A stretch of DNA of 60,000 nt. Origin: Nematostella vectensis (taxonomy: Eukaryota > Cnidaria > Anthozoa > Actiniaria > Edwardsiidae). The stretch is taken from positions 21,815,969 through 21,875,968 of the forward strand of contig NC_064035.1 in the NCBI RefSeq assembly GCF_932526225.1. Reading direction: 5' to 3'. Below are positions 19,801 through 34,800 of the stretch, one piece after another (the stretch's first letter is position 1; each line of letters opens with the position of its first letter). Below the pieces are notes generated by a model that did not search any database, was not told where the DNA came from, and saw only the letters and a program-made list of their open reading frames with translations. The position numbers were made by a program, and so were the translations under genes.

Positions 19801-22800
19801 ATATAAAAAGTAATTGTGGTGGCAGCCATAGTTCGGTGCGATAGGCCACGTACAGGGTAACTCAACTTACCTTATGTATTGCACTGGAAGGATGACCACA
19901 TATGTAACATAGGAAAAAAAATAAATGGTATCAATTAGCACTCTCCAACAACAGTAGCAAACGTTACACAATCCCAACCCAGCAACAGTACCCTGGGTAC
20001 CAGAGCCTCCAGACTTCTCTCGTCCAGAGAGGCTCAGCCAAAATGCCGCGCCAAGCGAAGCGACGAGACTCTGGGCGGGCGATTACACTAGAAAGCAATG
20101 CGTATTCACTCTCGCCTTCACTTATTTAGAGTTTGACAAGGTCTGGTTAACTCGATTTTCCTAGGTTTCGCTCTAATTAAAAATCCTGTTAATGCCATAG
20201 AGACCAAACTATAAATAACACGATGTAAGCGTTTTTTGAAAGGTCAGATGATGGCTTAAATATCTTCCATAAAATACGGGTACCCACTAGTTAATTTAAC
20301 TGATTTATAATTGAAAATGGCCTTCAAAGTATCCTACCTTTACGTATAGGACAGATGCCATTTTCGTACACATGCCCTTTCTAATTCCGACTCTACTTGT
20401 TATTAGGGACCTTTTATGACGGCAGAAAGACGAGGACGGCGCACACGCAAGATTTCAGCCGTGTGCGCCTTCGTCGTCCCTCCGCCGTCATGAATCTTAA
20501 GTCCCCTATTAGCAATTGGTTACTGCACCTTCACTCGCTGTGGCCCTGGCAATGTTATACTTACAAGTAGGATAGCCCTTGATATCTCTCTGGTTACATG
20601 TGTTCTTGGATTCGGTGCAGTCAACAGCAGCAAGGGCGCCTTTAACCTTAAGTTACAATATATAAAGTATATAATGCACGATGATATTTATTACCAGTAT
20701 TTGATTCACTAGGCTTACGTCTTTTCCAAGTTGCTTGGCTGCTTTTTCAAAGACAGGCTTCATCTTCTGACAGTGCGGGCACCCTGTGGATGTCGCAAAC
20801 TAATCAACCAAAAATATAAGATAAATCTTATCTTACATCTCACTAATAACTTACACCTTTAAAAAATAGAACTATTTTTTTTTCCAATTAACTTGACTTT
20901 TTTCGCTAAGGGAAGGAACACAGCCAAAAGCAAAGCTTTAGGACTTTGGATTATTATTTACTAAGACTTAAAGAATACCAAACTTAATTCAGGCGTATTG
21001 TTTTGAAAATAGCTACATAGAAAGTATAACGTTTGCCGCAACATACGTTGTATTACACTTAAACCATCCGTGACAGGAAAGGTAAACTTGTGAGCGAGAA
21101 AGGAGAATGGACAAGGCATGTTAGAGAGCTGCTAAAAAGAAAAGAATCAATGGAGCCGATAACAATGGAAAATAAACGCGAGTTCAAGTTAGACGAACTG
21201 ATTGGGAAAAAGCAACCACGAAACCAACAATTGGCGAAGTAAAAGCAGCAATCGATCAGTTAAAGAATGGGAAATTTCCAGGCATAGATTCAATCACAGC
21301 TGAATTGTTAGAAGGGCACAAAGAATTTTCGGTATGGAAAGTGAATCACTTGGAAAAAGTATGGAGATATGAAAAGATCTAAGACAAATGGAAAATCAAA
21401 GGCTCTGTGAACCAAAACGTGAATGCAAATGTAGTTCATCATTATCTAGATGTTACGGTTATCAATGGGAATATTGAAACAGATTTATATGTTTCACCGA
21501 CAGCCAAACATCATATCTAGACTGTAGATGGTGCCACCCCCGAGGGTGCAAGGATGGCATCCCGTACGCACAAGCACTCCGGCTACGCAGGATTTGTTTC
21601 TCTGATGGTTTATTCAAGAAAAGAGCAGATAATTTGGAATGTTTTTAGTATCTAGGGGGTACAAGGATAGATTCGTGAGACAACAAGTGGGGAGAGCATG
21701 AAGAGTTTCGAGGGAGCAAGCACTAACGCCTAGGATCAGCTCGAAATTATTCAAGAAGACATACTACCCAGGCCAAATATTGGAAAAATGTTGAACGAGT
21801 TGCAACCACTGCTGAATTTGTCGTGCAGCGATAGAAGAAGTCCCTATGATGGCCTTCCGTAGGCCGAAGAATCTTAAAGACTGTCTGGTTCGTGCTAAGA
21901 TCCAGACGGAGAGAAGAGAGCCTCGCGGGAATATAAAGTGTAATTCAGCATCTAGATGTGTTATCTGTAAGGACAATAAGTTTCTTAAAATGGGGAACAC
22001 CTTTACTAGTCATACTACGGGAAAGACATTCGTTATCAACCATGACCTGGACTGTAACAGTGATAATGTTGTTTATTTGCTTTCGTGAAAGGCGTGTGGT
22101 CTACAATATGTAGTCTCTACGACAACTAAGTTCCAGGTACGCTTTAATAACCATAAAAGTAGAATAGTTACCCAAGAAAAGAACAGTGGCTGAGAGGGAG
22201 ACCGATGACCAGGTGTACAGGCACTTTATCTCGGATGGACATAGAAGATTAGCGGACTTGTCGGCCCAGATAATTGATAGAGTCCATGGAGATGAGAGAA
22301 GCTTGCGGGGCAAGGAGATAGAGATATAGATTCCAAAGTCTGCAAGGGCTTAATGAGAGCGCTTTTTTTTATAGCGCAAGCGCAGTTAATCTAGACATGT
22401 TTCCAGACAGGGTCTTCTTATGCGCGCATATTACATTTCCATTATTTTGTATTTGTTATTAGTACGCGCCGTTATCTTTATCACGTATAACTACAGTTGC
22501 GAGCTTCAGTCACCCTGAGGAAGGCTGGTGTACACAGCCGAAATATAGATGCTGTTGATCATAACAAAGTGTTTTCTCATATTATTCTCTTGTTATTGTT
22601 ATATAAGAGCATGCGCTCTTTATGACGCCAGGCCTCGCCAAACATGATTCGATTCGACTAGACGACTTAATTAGGTACATGTTCGGTTCGACGTATGCCT
22701 TAAGCCTAAGTCATACCAGAGCTACTTTACCGGTGCGAAACAGAAAATGAATGTAGGAGACGGCCAAATAATAGACATTTTTTTACAACAAATGTTTCAG

Positions 22801-25800
22801 AATAATCAAAGTAGAATGGAAAGATCACGTTACCAAAAGAGAGATATTCGAGAGAGCGGAGACGAAATTGCTCAATAAAAAGATTAAAGGAGAAGATGAT
22901 AGGACATACTCCACGACAACACAAAAAGAGCCACACCAATGTAGCCCTACCGTGGACACCTGAAGGGAAGAGGAGAAGAGGAAGGCCTTAGACCACCTGG
23001 CGGTGAAAAGTAGAGAGAGAGAGGAGCAGTGCAGGATGCAGAGGCCTTATGTACCATGAAGCATCATGTCAAGTTACTCACAGGGGGCATAGAACATGAC
23101 AAGCACGGATGGGTACGAGCTGATAAAGTCATCATACGTTTCATCAGTAAGATGATGAACATCATGGCTCACTTCACTCCAAGGCTTCCTTTCTTTAGTT
23201 TCTGATGATGTCCCTGCTGGCTTGTTCTCTTTAGGACTTAATAATTTTTGTAATTAGCAAAGATCGCACAACGTCATCTTCTGCACAACCACCACTCTGT
23301 ATCCCTTTTCAGATTTACTTTTACTACAAATAACAGCGTTTTTATCCTAGCCACAACCAGATAACAAACTGTTTATTAACATTACCCTTATTACTCCACC
23401 ATCACTACCACCATTGCCCTAGCACCAAAATTACCATTACTCCACAATCATCATTTCCTACCACCACCGCCACCATTACACCACCACCATCAACATTAGT
23501 TCACAATCAACGTTACCCCACCATCACCCGCCACCATCACCATCACTACCACAAACTCCCCACCATCACCCCATCAACACAACTATCACCATTTCCCCAC
23601 CATCATTTTTATTACCCCTTTAGACGTGCCATATCTTTATCTCGTATTCTCTTTAGGGGTTATTATTGTACCATCTCTTTATCTCGTATTCTCTTTAGGG
23701 GCTGTTATTCTCTTTATCTCTTTATCTCGTATTCTCTTTAGGGGTTGTTATTCTACCATCTCTTTATCTCGTATTCTCTTTAGGGGTTGTTATTGTACTA
23801 TCTCTTTATCTCGTATTCTCTTTAGGGGTTGTTATTCTACCATCTCTTGATCCCGTATTCTCTTTAGGGGTTGTTATTCTACCATCTCTTTATCTCGTAT
23901 TCTCTGTGACCCTCTGTCACAGTCACGACCTTGAAAGGATAACCGGCAAAGTTAGACATATTTTGTTTGAGGAAAGTGTTATTTCTCTGGGGATATTTAG
24001 TCAAAACAAACATTATGACTAGCTAGCTGGATTTTCTTGCTGTGCTTGCTACCCGATACCTTCATATAATGGAAGTCTTTGATTAGCTATTTTGAAAAAT
24101 AGTATGTCGGCTTCCGGTCTTGCGAATTTCCGTGATACTGCCGTTTAAGCAACACGTCACTGGTCCTACCCACTCCCACTTGCACGCCCTCGCAGCGGCC
24201 GGTATCTCTCGAATCACATGGCTCTTCATTGTTCTACTGCCATAAAGAACTCTGTGTCTCATGCAAAGAAGACGACTTACACAAAGACGAAACCGACTGA
24301 TGTTGATTGCTCCTGAAACGACATGTCCAAGTCAGACTTGTGCTTGCGTGACCAATACCTGAAAACTCACGAGGATCTTGAAAATCTTTTCAAGGAAAAT
24401 GATTGTACTTTGAGTAACATCTTGGATGGTTTTGCACCTCTTAAAATAAAGAGTGTAAGGGCACGATCAAAGGTTCCATGGTATAATCGTGAAATCGCGG
24501 AACCAAAGAGGAAGCGGCGGTATTTTATATTATATACCAGTGGTTACCTTTGATAGATTTACGAAAAGCAATTATTTGTTGTACAAAACTTGTTAAGGTC
24601 TATTCCAATCCTTCAATCTATTAGGCTTTCTTGTGCTTTAGGGGAATAGTATGCGTCGTCATAAACATTAATTAAACAAATGCCTCCCTTTTGAGTTCCC
24701 AATATTTATTTCATACTTAATTTACCTAATAAAAATGTGAAAAGGCGCTTTATATAAAATACCGCCTGTATTTTAGTAATCCAACCTTTTCCTTTATCCG
24801 TGTTGGGAACCCTGTGTACGATGTTTTTGGCGGGAATCGGACAACTAAATTCAAACCATGCCAGTTCACACGTTCATATGTTGAGTTTTGTGAATAAGAG
24901 TGCCTCGCTTCGTTGGGTTTCTTGGGCTTAGTGTGTTAATTGGTGGTCGATTCCATACTTTTCGATGAAAATCGACAAAGAGGGTATGTGGGTCTGAAAA
25001 CACAAAATGACCGCCAACTATTTGTAATGAACGAACCTTTTGCTTTTATAAAATAATCGAAGACTAATTACTTACTTCTTACTGATATCGAGATTGTTCT
25101 GATAAAATAAGAACTGTTGTGCACCATCTCGATCTGATTAAATAAGCGTTTATGAACCTTTAATGAATTGAATTATCCGGTATAATCTGGAAATAAAAAA
25201 CATTTTGCACACCTCCTCTCCGGCAATGTGTGGAAATGGCTTGGTTTCAGAGTTTACTAGCTCAGCCGTCTTTTCGTAAAAGGTGGACAACAGTCCATTC
25301 CTTAGCGTATTAAATATAGTATAGATTGTTGTAGAGCACATTTGATCATGTACTCTGTATGTTTATTTGCGCTTATAATATTAAACATTATTATTACCCC
25401 CACCACCATTACCTTATCACCATTAACCGACCATCATCGTTATCCCACCACCACCCTCACAATCAATCCACTGCCACAGCCACTGTCACATTTACCCCGC
25501 CATCACCCACCCGCCACCCATACCCAACCACCACAACACCATTACCTTATCACCATCATCGTTACCCCAACACCATTATCAGCCCACCACCATCATCCCC
25601 AAAAGCCCAGCACCAACAATACCAACACCACCACGACCCACCAGCATCATCAGTACCACCACCATCACTCCACCACCAACCACCACCATCATCACTACCA
25701 CTACCACTATCACCCACCACCATCAATACCACCACCACCCACCATCATCACTATCACCATCACCAGCACCAGCACCATCACAACCACCACCACCATCACT

Positions 25801-28800
25801 ACCAGCACCAACCATCACTATCACCCACCACCATCACTACCACCACCACCCACCACCATCACTACCACCATCACAACCACCACCACCATCACTACCACCC
25901 CCACCCATCACCATCACTACCACCATCACTACCACCCCCACCCCCATCACCACCATCCATCACCACCACCATCATAACTACCACCACCACCCTCACCATT
26001 ACAACCACCATCACTACCACCACCAACCACCACCATCACCAATACAACCACCATCACTACCACCACCAATCACCACCATCACCAATACAACCACCATCAC
26101 TACCACCACCCATCACCACCACCATCACAACTACCACCACCATCACTACCATCACCACCCACCACCCTCACCATTACAACCACCATCACTACCACCACCA
26201 ACCACCACCATCATCACTACCACCACCACCCACAGCCATCACTAACACCATCACCCACCACCATCACTAACACCATCACCATCACCATTACTAGACATCA
26301 CTACCACCACCAACCACCACCATCATCACTACCACCACCACCCACCGCCATCACTAACACCATCACCCACCACCACCACCATCACTAACACCATCACCCA
26401 CCACCATCACCACCAACATGAGCTCAGTTGGTTCTCACCTTTGCCCCTCCACAAAATACATCAATTATGATCTAAGCTGTGTTCTTTACCCCCCATACAT
26501 GAACCAATTTCAAACCTCTTCGACAGCCACAAGATACTGTAAAAGTAAGAGCACTGCTCAACTGTTACCTTCTCATGAAATCCACAATATCATCCTTTGC
26601 TCTGGCTCTTTCATAATCAAAAGCAAACTTGCCTTTCCTAATAACACAACAAAATACCATTCAAGCTCAAAGCAATGCTTGCAGAAGATTCCAGGACATT
26701 GCATAACCAATGAAAATGTATAAAAATACCTGAAATATTTTAATGTGGGGAAACCCTGGATTCCATATTTTTTGGCGAGATTTCCATGCTTTGTGCAATC
26801 AACAGCAGCCAATACACCATCAATCTACAAAGTGATGAACACGATGTACAATATGGGGCTATTACAATGAACATTATCAGTGGGGAAGGAACGCTATGGC
26901 AGCATTGTCAGTAAAAAAGAATCTTTTCAAATACAATCAATAGTTAACCTTTTTGTCCACCAGCACACTTGCAGCCTCAGTGAAGTGCGGTTTCATTTTC
27001 TTACAGTGACCACACCCTGAAAGCGAGACAAAAGATCAACACTACACAGTATAATGGCTAGCAATAAAACAGAAAGCGTGTTAATTAAGCTGGTACTACA
27101 GGTCTTACATACATGGAGCATAGAACATAACCAGAATTGAATCAAATGTTTTGAGGGCTTCATCAAATGTATCTTGAGTCAAGTGTTGTACATTGCTCGG
27201 CTCATCACTCCATTGTGGCTCAGGGGGTGGTGGGGGGGGACCTTCACGTGGGTCATCCATAAACTGGATAAAATCTTTGGCCTCTCGCCCAGAAGTGTAC
27301 TTGAAGTCATTTTTCCCATAATTGAAGTATCTAAAGGTGGGGTAGCTGTAAGAAAAACATTGAAATTTGCGAAAAATTCTATCTTATCTTTGTATATGGC
27401 TCACAAGCAGCTGCCACATGCATAGACTACAATGTATCCTATTCTTCTTTTTCTCTTTATCTTTATTGTTGGCTCAAACTGACCCCTCTACTCCAAACTG
27501 CTGGCACACAGCCATCTCCTTTGTGCAATCCACTGCAGCATATGCAATCTAAAAATAAAAACAGTTTCTATAAGGCCAGCCTGTGTACAGGCTAACTAGC
27601 CTGGCAACAGGATTACTAGGGTCTGTGAAACACTGTCGCTAATCGTGTTCCAGTAATACATTTGCATAAGCGAGGAAAAAACGCGCCGCTGGGGGTCGTG
27701 CTACTCATTTACCAGGCGGCGGCGGTTACATAGCGTGTCGTTTGAAAAGTCAAAATCGCGTAGGGACAGAGCTCGCTGGAGGAGCGAAACCAAGGCGAAT
27801 ACATCCAGTCAACGTAGGAATACGTGCTTTATTCAACAATAACAAGACATTAGACTTTCTTTCGGAGTCAGATTATCCAATAGCCCGTGCCCAAACTGAT
27901 ACTAATTCCGATATTCAATTAATTGATCGCAGATTAGGTTATAGTTTTTTTTAAAAGTTTGCATCGGCCGATAACCAAGGGACGATATCTGTTATTTACG
28001 TTTTTTTATGTTGACACAGAACGCAAACAAACCTGGCATATTTTCAAGCATACATCGGTCCTATAACTTTTCAATCAATTTTTGCTTGCTAAAACCCAGT
28101 GGACCAGTATTTTGGATGAAGTTGGCCTTTCGTTCACCGGTGGACCTGTTGCCAGGTTAATTAGCGGCTGTACACAGGCTATTGTAAGGCATTATTGCAT
28201 CTTTGGCTTCAAGAGTACAGAATGTCTCATTCCTCCTAAATGATTAGTGCAAAAAGTGGATTGCTTTCTTCATGAGTGGGCTATGCTGGATACCTTATTC
28301 TTATCCTTGTGGTGTTTGGCTGCAGACATAAGCTCTGGCTTGGCCTTCTTGCAGTGACCACACCCTAAAATCAAAAGTTGTATCCTCAACATCATTTTAA
28401 CAAGTGCTGACAGCAAAAAACTGTACATAAAACGTAAGGTGACTTACAAGGTGCATAGAACATGACAAGAACGTGCTTCTTCTTCTTAACAAAACTCTTG
28501 AAGGTGGTATCTGAGAGGTGGTACACCTCACTTGGAATCTCACTCCATTCTTGCTCAGGTGGCGGAGGTCGTGGGGGTTCTTTAGGACTGGAAGTAAATA
28601 AGTAAAAAGATGGTCTTGTACCATTAGGGGATAAACCTGTAATTGTTGGATGTTAAGAATAACAGTAGAAGGTAGAGTAAATCTTCAGTGTTTGTATTAC
28701 ATACTTGGCCACATAACCAACAGGTCATTCAAATTACACTTCTGTTATTCATGTATGCTGTGTGACAGCAACTAGGAACACGGTGTGTACTCGAAAAAAA

Positions 28801-31800
28801 ATTGGCCCTCAAAATTCAGCCTTTGGCTTCATTTTGGATAAATTTGGCCCTCTTCTTTTCTTTCACAGATCACCAAAGCAGTAACCCTTAGTTGAAGAAG
28901 ACTTACTCTTTCATGAAGTTGACAATACTGTCTCCTTTCCTCTCGTTTACGTCAAAGGCAAACTCACCATCCCTTGTGGGTGAGAGAAAAAAAAAGAAAA
29001 AAAAAATAGTTGCAATGCTTCATATCAAGTTTAGTGACACCTGATGACTAGGTGGTGGTGAAATAACAGATAACACCATAACTTACTTGAAGTATTTCAC
29101 TGAAAGGTAAAGAGAAAAAAATATCAAATCAAATTATTGTTTTATAAACAAAATGAAATTAGAGAAGAATTAGATGTATGACAGCTTATTACATGGAAAG
29201 GTGAAGAAAAAGAGTAAATCTGTGTTTATAAAAACTACAGATAAATATAAAGATGTACATATAGCTTGTACCTGTTGGGTAACCTTCCACCTTGAAGCGT
29301 TTACCAAGAGCTGCCTCTTTGGTGGCATCCACAGCAGCAAGAACTCCAGGGATCTGTAGGAAGCAGGGAAAGTGGATGGTCAAAGAAGCATACAAAATTA
29401 CAACAAAAGAAATGTTTACGAAGAACACATGCAAGAAAAGATGGCATCTGGGTCCCCTGCAGACACACACTCACACTCCTGCGCCTACTTTGCATGTTTT
29501 TAAAGTTTTGGTACCCCTTTGTCCCATGCTTATAGACAAGTTTGAGTACCCCTTGATCCCATACTTGTAGCCAAGTTTCAGTACCCCTTGGATGTTACCT
29601 CTTGCTCCTTTAGAGTCTGTGCAGCATCTACATATTCAGGTTTCATGGCCTTGCAGTGTCCACACCCTGAAAGTCATAAAGCATGCTGCTTTGACACATT
29701 ATGAAAAAAAAATGCTATACGATTAAACCTGGTGCAGGACTTTTGTGTTGCTTTCACAACTGATTTTATCAACGACAAATTATCATTCTCTTTTTGAAAC
29801 ACTAGCAATTCTTACATGGGGCGTAGAACATGACCAGCACAGATGGATTTTTTGCTACAAAATCATCAAACATGTCATCCCTGAGGTGAACCACTTCACT
29901 GGGTGTGTCACTCCAGGGCTTCTCGTCCTCTTTTACAGGAGCAACTGCAGATGGACTATGAAGAGTAATACAAGGCAACATGACAACCTGCTTTCTCTAT
30001 TGCTGAATGGCTCCATTACCTGGATTTTTAACAAGATTTTAATACTTTGGGTAAGAGTTACTTGGTAGTAGCAACAGAGGTGGTTGGGAGTGGAGATCCC
30101 CCCCACCTTAAAATGTTATTATTTTGGAAAAATATTCCAATATCAACAGGATGCATATAGATTGCAAAATACTGTACATCTTGTAATACTGGGAGTGATA
30201 CTGGAAGATTTGTTACAAGACAGATTTGGTTTTAATAGTTTCATTTTATTAGTTTTATTACCATACTTACTCTTTCATCCACTGCACAAGAGCGTCCTTC
30301 TCATGTTTACCAGAATACTTGTACTTTGGTTGTCCAAGCCTTGCAAAAAAGTAAAATTTTATCTAAAAACGGAATAGAACTTCTCAAGGAGCCTTGGGAA
30401 TAGTTCAAGAAAAGAATGGCATCTGGACTTCGGCCAGAAGACAACGGACAGAAAAGAAAGGCATCTGGCCTGGGACAGACAACAACGGACAGTACAAGAA
30501 AAGAATGGCATCTGGCCTTGGCAAAGAGGACAAATGACAGTACAAGAAAAGAATGGCATCTGGCCTGGGATAGACGGCAACGGACAGTACAAGAAAAGAA
30601 TGGCATCTGGCCTGGGATAGACGACAACTGACAGTACAAAAAAAGAATGGAATCTGGCCTGGGATAGACGACAACTGACAGTACAAGAAAAGAATGGCAT
30701 CTGGCCTTGGCCCAGAAGACAACTGACAGTACAAGAAAAGAATGGCATCTGGCCTGGGATAGACGACAACGGACAGTACAAGAAAAGAATGGCATCTGGC
30801 CTGGGATAGACGACAACTGACAGTACAAAAAAAGAATGGAATCTGGCCTGGGATAGACGACAACTGACAGTACAAGAAAAGAATGGCATCTGGCCTTGGC
30901 CCAGAAGACAACTGACAGTACAAGAAAAGTATGCCATCTGGCCTTGGACAGACGACAACTGACAGTACAAGAAAAGAATGGCATCTGGCCTGGGACAGAC
31001 GACAACTGACAGTACAAGAAAAGTATGCCATCTGGCCTTGGCACAGAGGGCAACGGACAGTACAAGAAAAGAATGGCATCTGGCCTGGGATAGACGACAA
31101 CTGACAGTACAAGAGAAGACTGGCATCTGGCCTGGGATAGACGACAACTGACAGTACAAGAAAAGAATGGCATCTGGTCTGGGATAGACGACAACTGACA
31201 GTACAAGAAAAGACTGGCATCTGGCCTGGGATAGATGACAACTGACAGTACAAGAAAGGAATGGCATCTGGCCTAGGACAGACGGCAACTGACAGTACAA
31301 GAAAAGAATGGCATCTGGCCTGGGATAGACGACAACTGACAGTACAAGAAAAGAATGGCATCTGGCCTTGGCACAGATGACAACTGACAGTACAAGAAAA
31401 GAATGGCATCTGGCCTGGGATAGACGACAACTGACAGTACAAGAAAAGAATGGCATCTGGCCTGGGATAGACGACAACTGACAGTACAAGAAAAGAATGG
31501 CATCTGGCCTTGGCCCAGAAGACAACTGACAGTACAAGAAAAGACTGGCATCTGGCCTGGGATAGATGACAACTGACAGTACAAGAAAGGAATGGCATCT
31601 GGCCTAGGACAGACGGCAACTGACAGTACAAGAAAAGAATGGCATCTGGCCTGGGATAGACGACAACTGACAGTACAAGAAAAGAATGGCATCTGGCCTG
31701 GGATAGACGACAACTGACAGTACAAGAAAAGAATGGCATCTGGCCTGGGATAGACGACAAATGACAGTACAAGAAAAGAATGGCATCTGGCCTTGGCAAA

Positions 31801-34800
31801 GAGGACAAATGACAGTACATGAAAAGAATGGCATCTGGCCTGGGATAGACGGCAACTGACAGTACAAGAAAAGAATGGCATCTGGCCTGGGATAGACGAC
31901 AACTGACAGTACAAGAAAAGAATGGCATCTGGCCTGGGATAGACGACAAATGACAGTACAAGAAAAGAATGGCATCTGGCCTTGGCAAAGAGGACAAATG
32001 ACAGTACATGAAAAGAATGGCATCTGGCCTGGGATAGACGGCAACTGACAGTACAAGAAAAGAATGGCATCTGGCCTGGGATAGACGACAACTGACAGTA
32101 CAAGAAAAGAATGGCATCTGGCCTGGGATAGACGACAACTGACAGTACATGAAAAGAATGGCATCTGGCCTGGGACAGACGACAACTGACAGTACAAAAA
32201 AAGAATAGCATCTGGCCTGGGATAGACGACAACTGACAGTACAAGAAAAGAATGGCATCTGGCCTGGGACAGACGACAACTGACAGTACAAGAAAAGAAT
32301 GGCATCTGGCCTTGGCAAAGAGGACAAATGACAGTACATGAAAAGAATGGCATCTGGCCTGGGATAGACGGCAACTGACAGTACAAGAAAAGAATGGCAT
32401 CTGGCCTGGGATAGACGACAACTGACAGTACAAGAAAAGAATGGCATCTGGCCTGGGATAGACGACAACTGACAGTACATGAAAAGAATGGCATCTGGCC
32501 TGGGACAGACGACAACTGACAGTACAAAAAAAGAATAGCATCTGGCCTGGGATAGACGACAACTGACAGTATAAGAAAAGAATGGCATCTGGCCTGGCAC
32601 AGAGGACAAATGACAGTACATGAAAAGAATGGCACCTGGCCTGGCACAGAGGACAAATGACAGTACAAAAAAAGGATGGCATCTGGCCTGGGATAGACGA
32701 CAACTGACAGTACAAGAAAAGAATGGCATCTGGCCTGGGATAGACGACAACTGACAGTACAAGAAAAGACTGGCATCTGGCCTGGGATAGACGACAACTG
32801 ACAGTACAAGAAAAGAATGGCATCTGGCCTGGGATAGACGACAACTGACAGTACAAGAAAAGAATGGCATCTGGCCTGGGATAGACGACAACTGACAGTA
32901 CAGGAAAAGAATGGCATCTGGCCTGGGACAGACGACAACTGACAGTACAAGAAAAGACTGGCATCTGGCCTTGGCAAAGAGGACAAATGACAGTACATGA
33001 AAAGAATGGCATCTGGCCTGGGACAGACGACAACTGACAGTACAAAAAAAGAATAGCATCTGGCCTGGGATAGACGACAACTGACAGTACAAGAAAAGAA
33101 TGGCATCTGGCCTTGGCACAGAGGACAAATGACAGTACAAGAAAAGAATGGCATCTGGCCTGGGACAGACGACAACTGACAGTACAAGAAAAGAATGGCA
33201 TCTGGCCTGGGACAGACGACAACTGACAGTACAAGAAAAGAATGGCATCTGGCCTGGGACAGACGACAAATGACAGTACATGAAAAGAATGGCATCTGGC
33301 CTGGGACAGACGACAACTGACAGTACAAGAAAAGAATGGCATCTGGCCTGGCACAGAGGACAAATGACGGTACAAGAAAAGAATGGCATATGGCCTGGGA
33401 CAGACGACAACGGACAGTACAAGAAAAGAATGGCATCTGGCCTGGGACAGAGGAAAAATGACGTTACCAGAAAAGAATGTCATCTGGCCTTCGCACAGAG
33501 GACAACGAACAGTACAATTTTGTGTGTCAATATATTAGCACTGACATAAGAGTGGTGTTCCTTTAGCCCTGCACAAAACACTACACACTATCCATGCAAG
33601 GGGTTGCATAACCTCACTCATCAAGCTTCCTCCCCAACTTTGACAAGTCCATCAAAACTGACAGTAGATATAGGGATTAATGTTACTTAACCAATCATAC
33701 TTAGAATAAAACAATAGTGCTGTCAAGTCTTGCTGGAATAGTGTCATACAAAGACATTTGATACATCGGATGTTAAGAGTTATTAAACAAAGGTCCTGAT
33801 CATTTTCTGTTGATTTGGAAATATATATAATTATTTTGTGTTCATTTATTTTTTCTGCTACCGTCACATTTCAAGAATTTAGGAATGCGTAATCATGAAT
33901 CAAGATTATAATAATAATACCCCAAATACAAATCACAATTCAGTATTTGATCAGGAGTCACGAATTTATTTTTAGGCCTTTCACGAATCACTAAAATAGT
34001 TATTAACACCTTGATTAAGTCACACTTCTCAGTATGGATGGCCGCATTTTATCTAACACACAAAAAAAGGTATATGGCCTAGTTACGGGCTGTTTTCCAG
34101 ATAGTGGGGTCTTAACATTTTACAATAGAGCTTGAAGTACATCATATGTATTTTAAGTATATGAGTATTTTTTTATTTTTTAGTAAATGACCAAACATTC
34201 GCCTTTTGTTTTGGCCTCATTGGTAAACACAAACAGAGCTGAATCATGCTTTGTATTGCTGGAGGCCTAGAACTAAAAAAAATCCTGTCATTGCATGTAA
34301 AGTTTGGCCAGAGGTGTTATGCCAGCTCAGCTAAAGGAGTTTATCGTCAAGGAGTTATTCAGGTTATTCAGGAAATAACATTGTGATTATTAGGATTGAA
34401 AAAACGTAGATACAATTCCGTATGCCTGTGTTGAGATGGGTTGACTATTTTGACTCATTGACTTTTTTGGCTAAATGGATTTGTAATGAGACAGATAAAA
34501 AAAAAAAGGTTTTGGCATGAATCAAATTCCAGCCTAGCAATCATATATTGTATAGGACTCGGAGATCAAGGTGGGTACAAAGACACAATCACAGTAAAAG
34601 GACTCTGCAATAACCCCAACATTTAGTTCTATATCTTGCCTTTTTATACAACAATGTTACACGGTCCATTGCAAGTGGCAATGTATTTGACAAGGGAAGG
34701 CAATAATATTGGATAAAACGGAAATACTAACTCAAAATAGATGGTTGTAGGGAATCCAGTTATGTTGTAATGAACTCTGACACTATAGCCATCTTCTGTA

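Noticed and set aside
25150-25341. Possible extra PDI exon
   Set aside because: The reading lacks a thioredoxin signature, and exons 21 and 22 already join in phase (AGA-AG to T-CCT).
25342-26270. Histidine/proline/threonine-rich proteins of 211 and 303 codons
   Set aside because: Produced by the CCA/TCA simple-sequence tract in two frames simultaneously.
30359-33483. Very long open frames (up to about 1,000 codons) on the minus strand
   Set aside because: They are read-throughs of the 47/48-bp minisatellite; all three frames are open at once and the protein is a 47-residue repeat with no family character.
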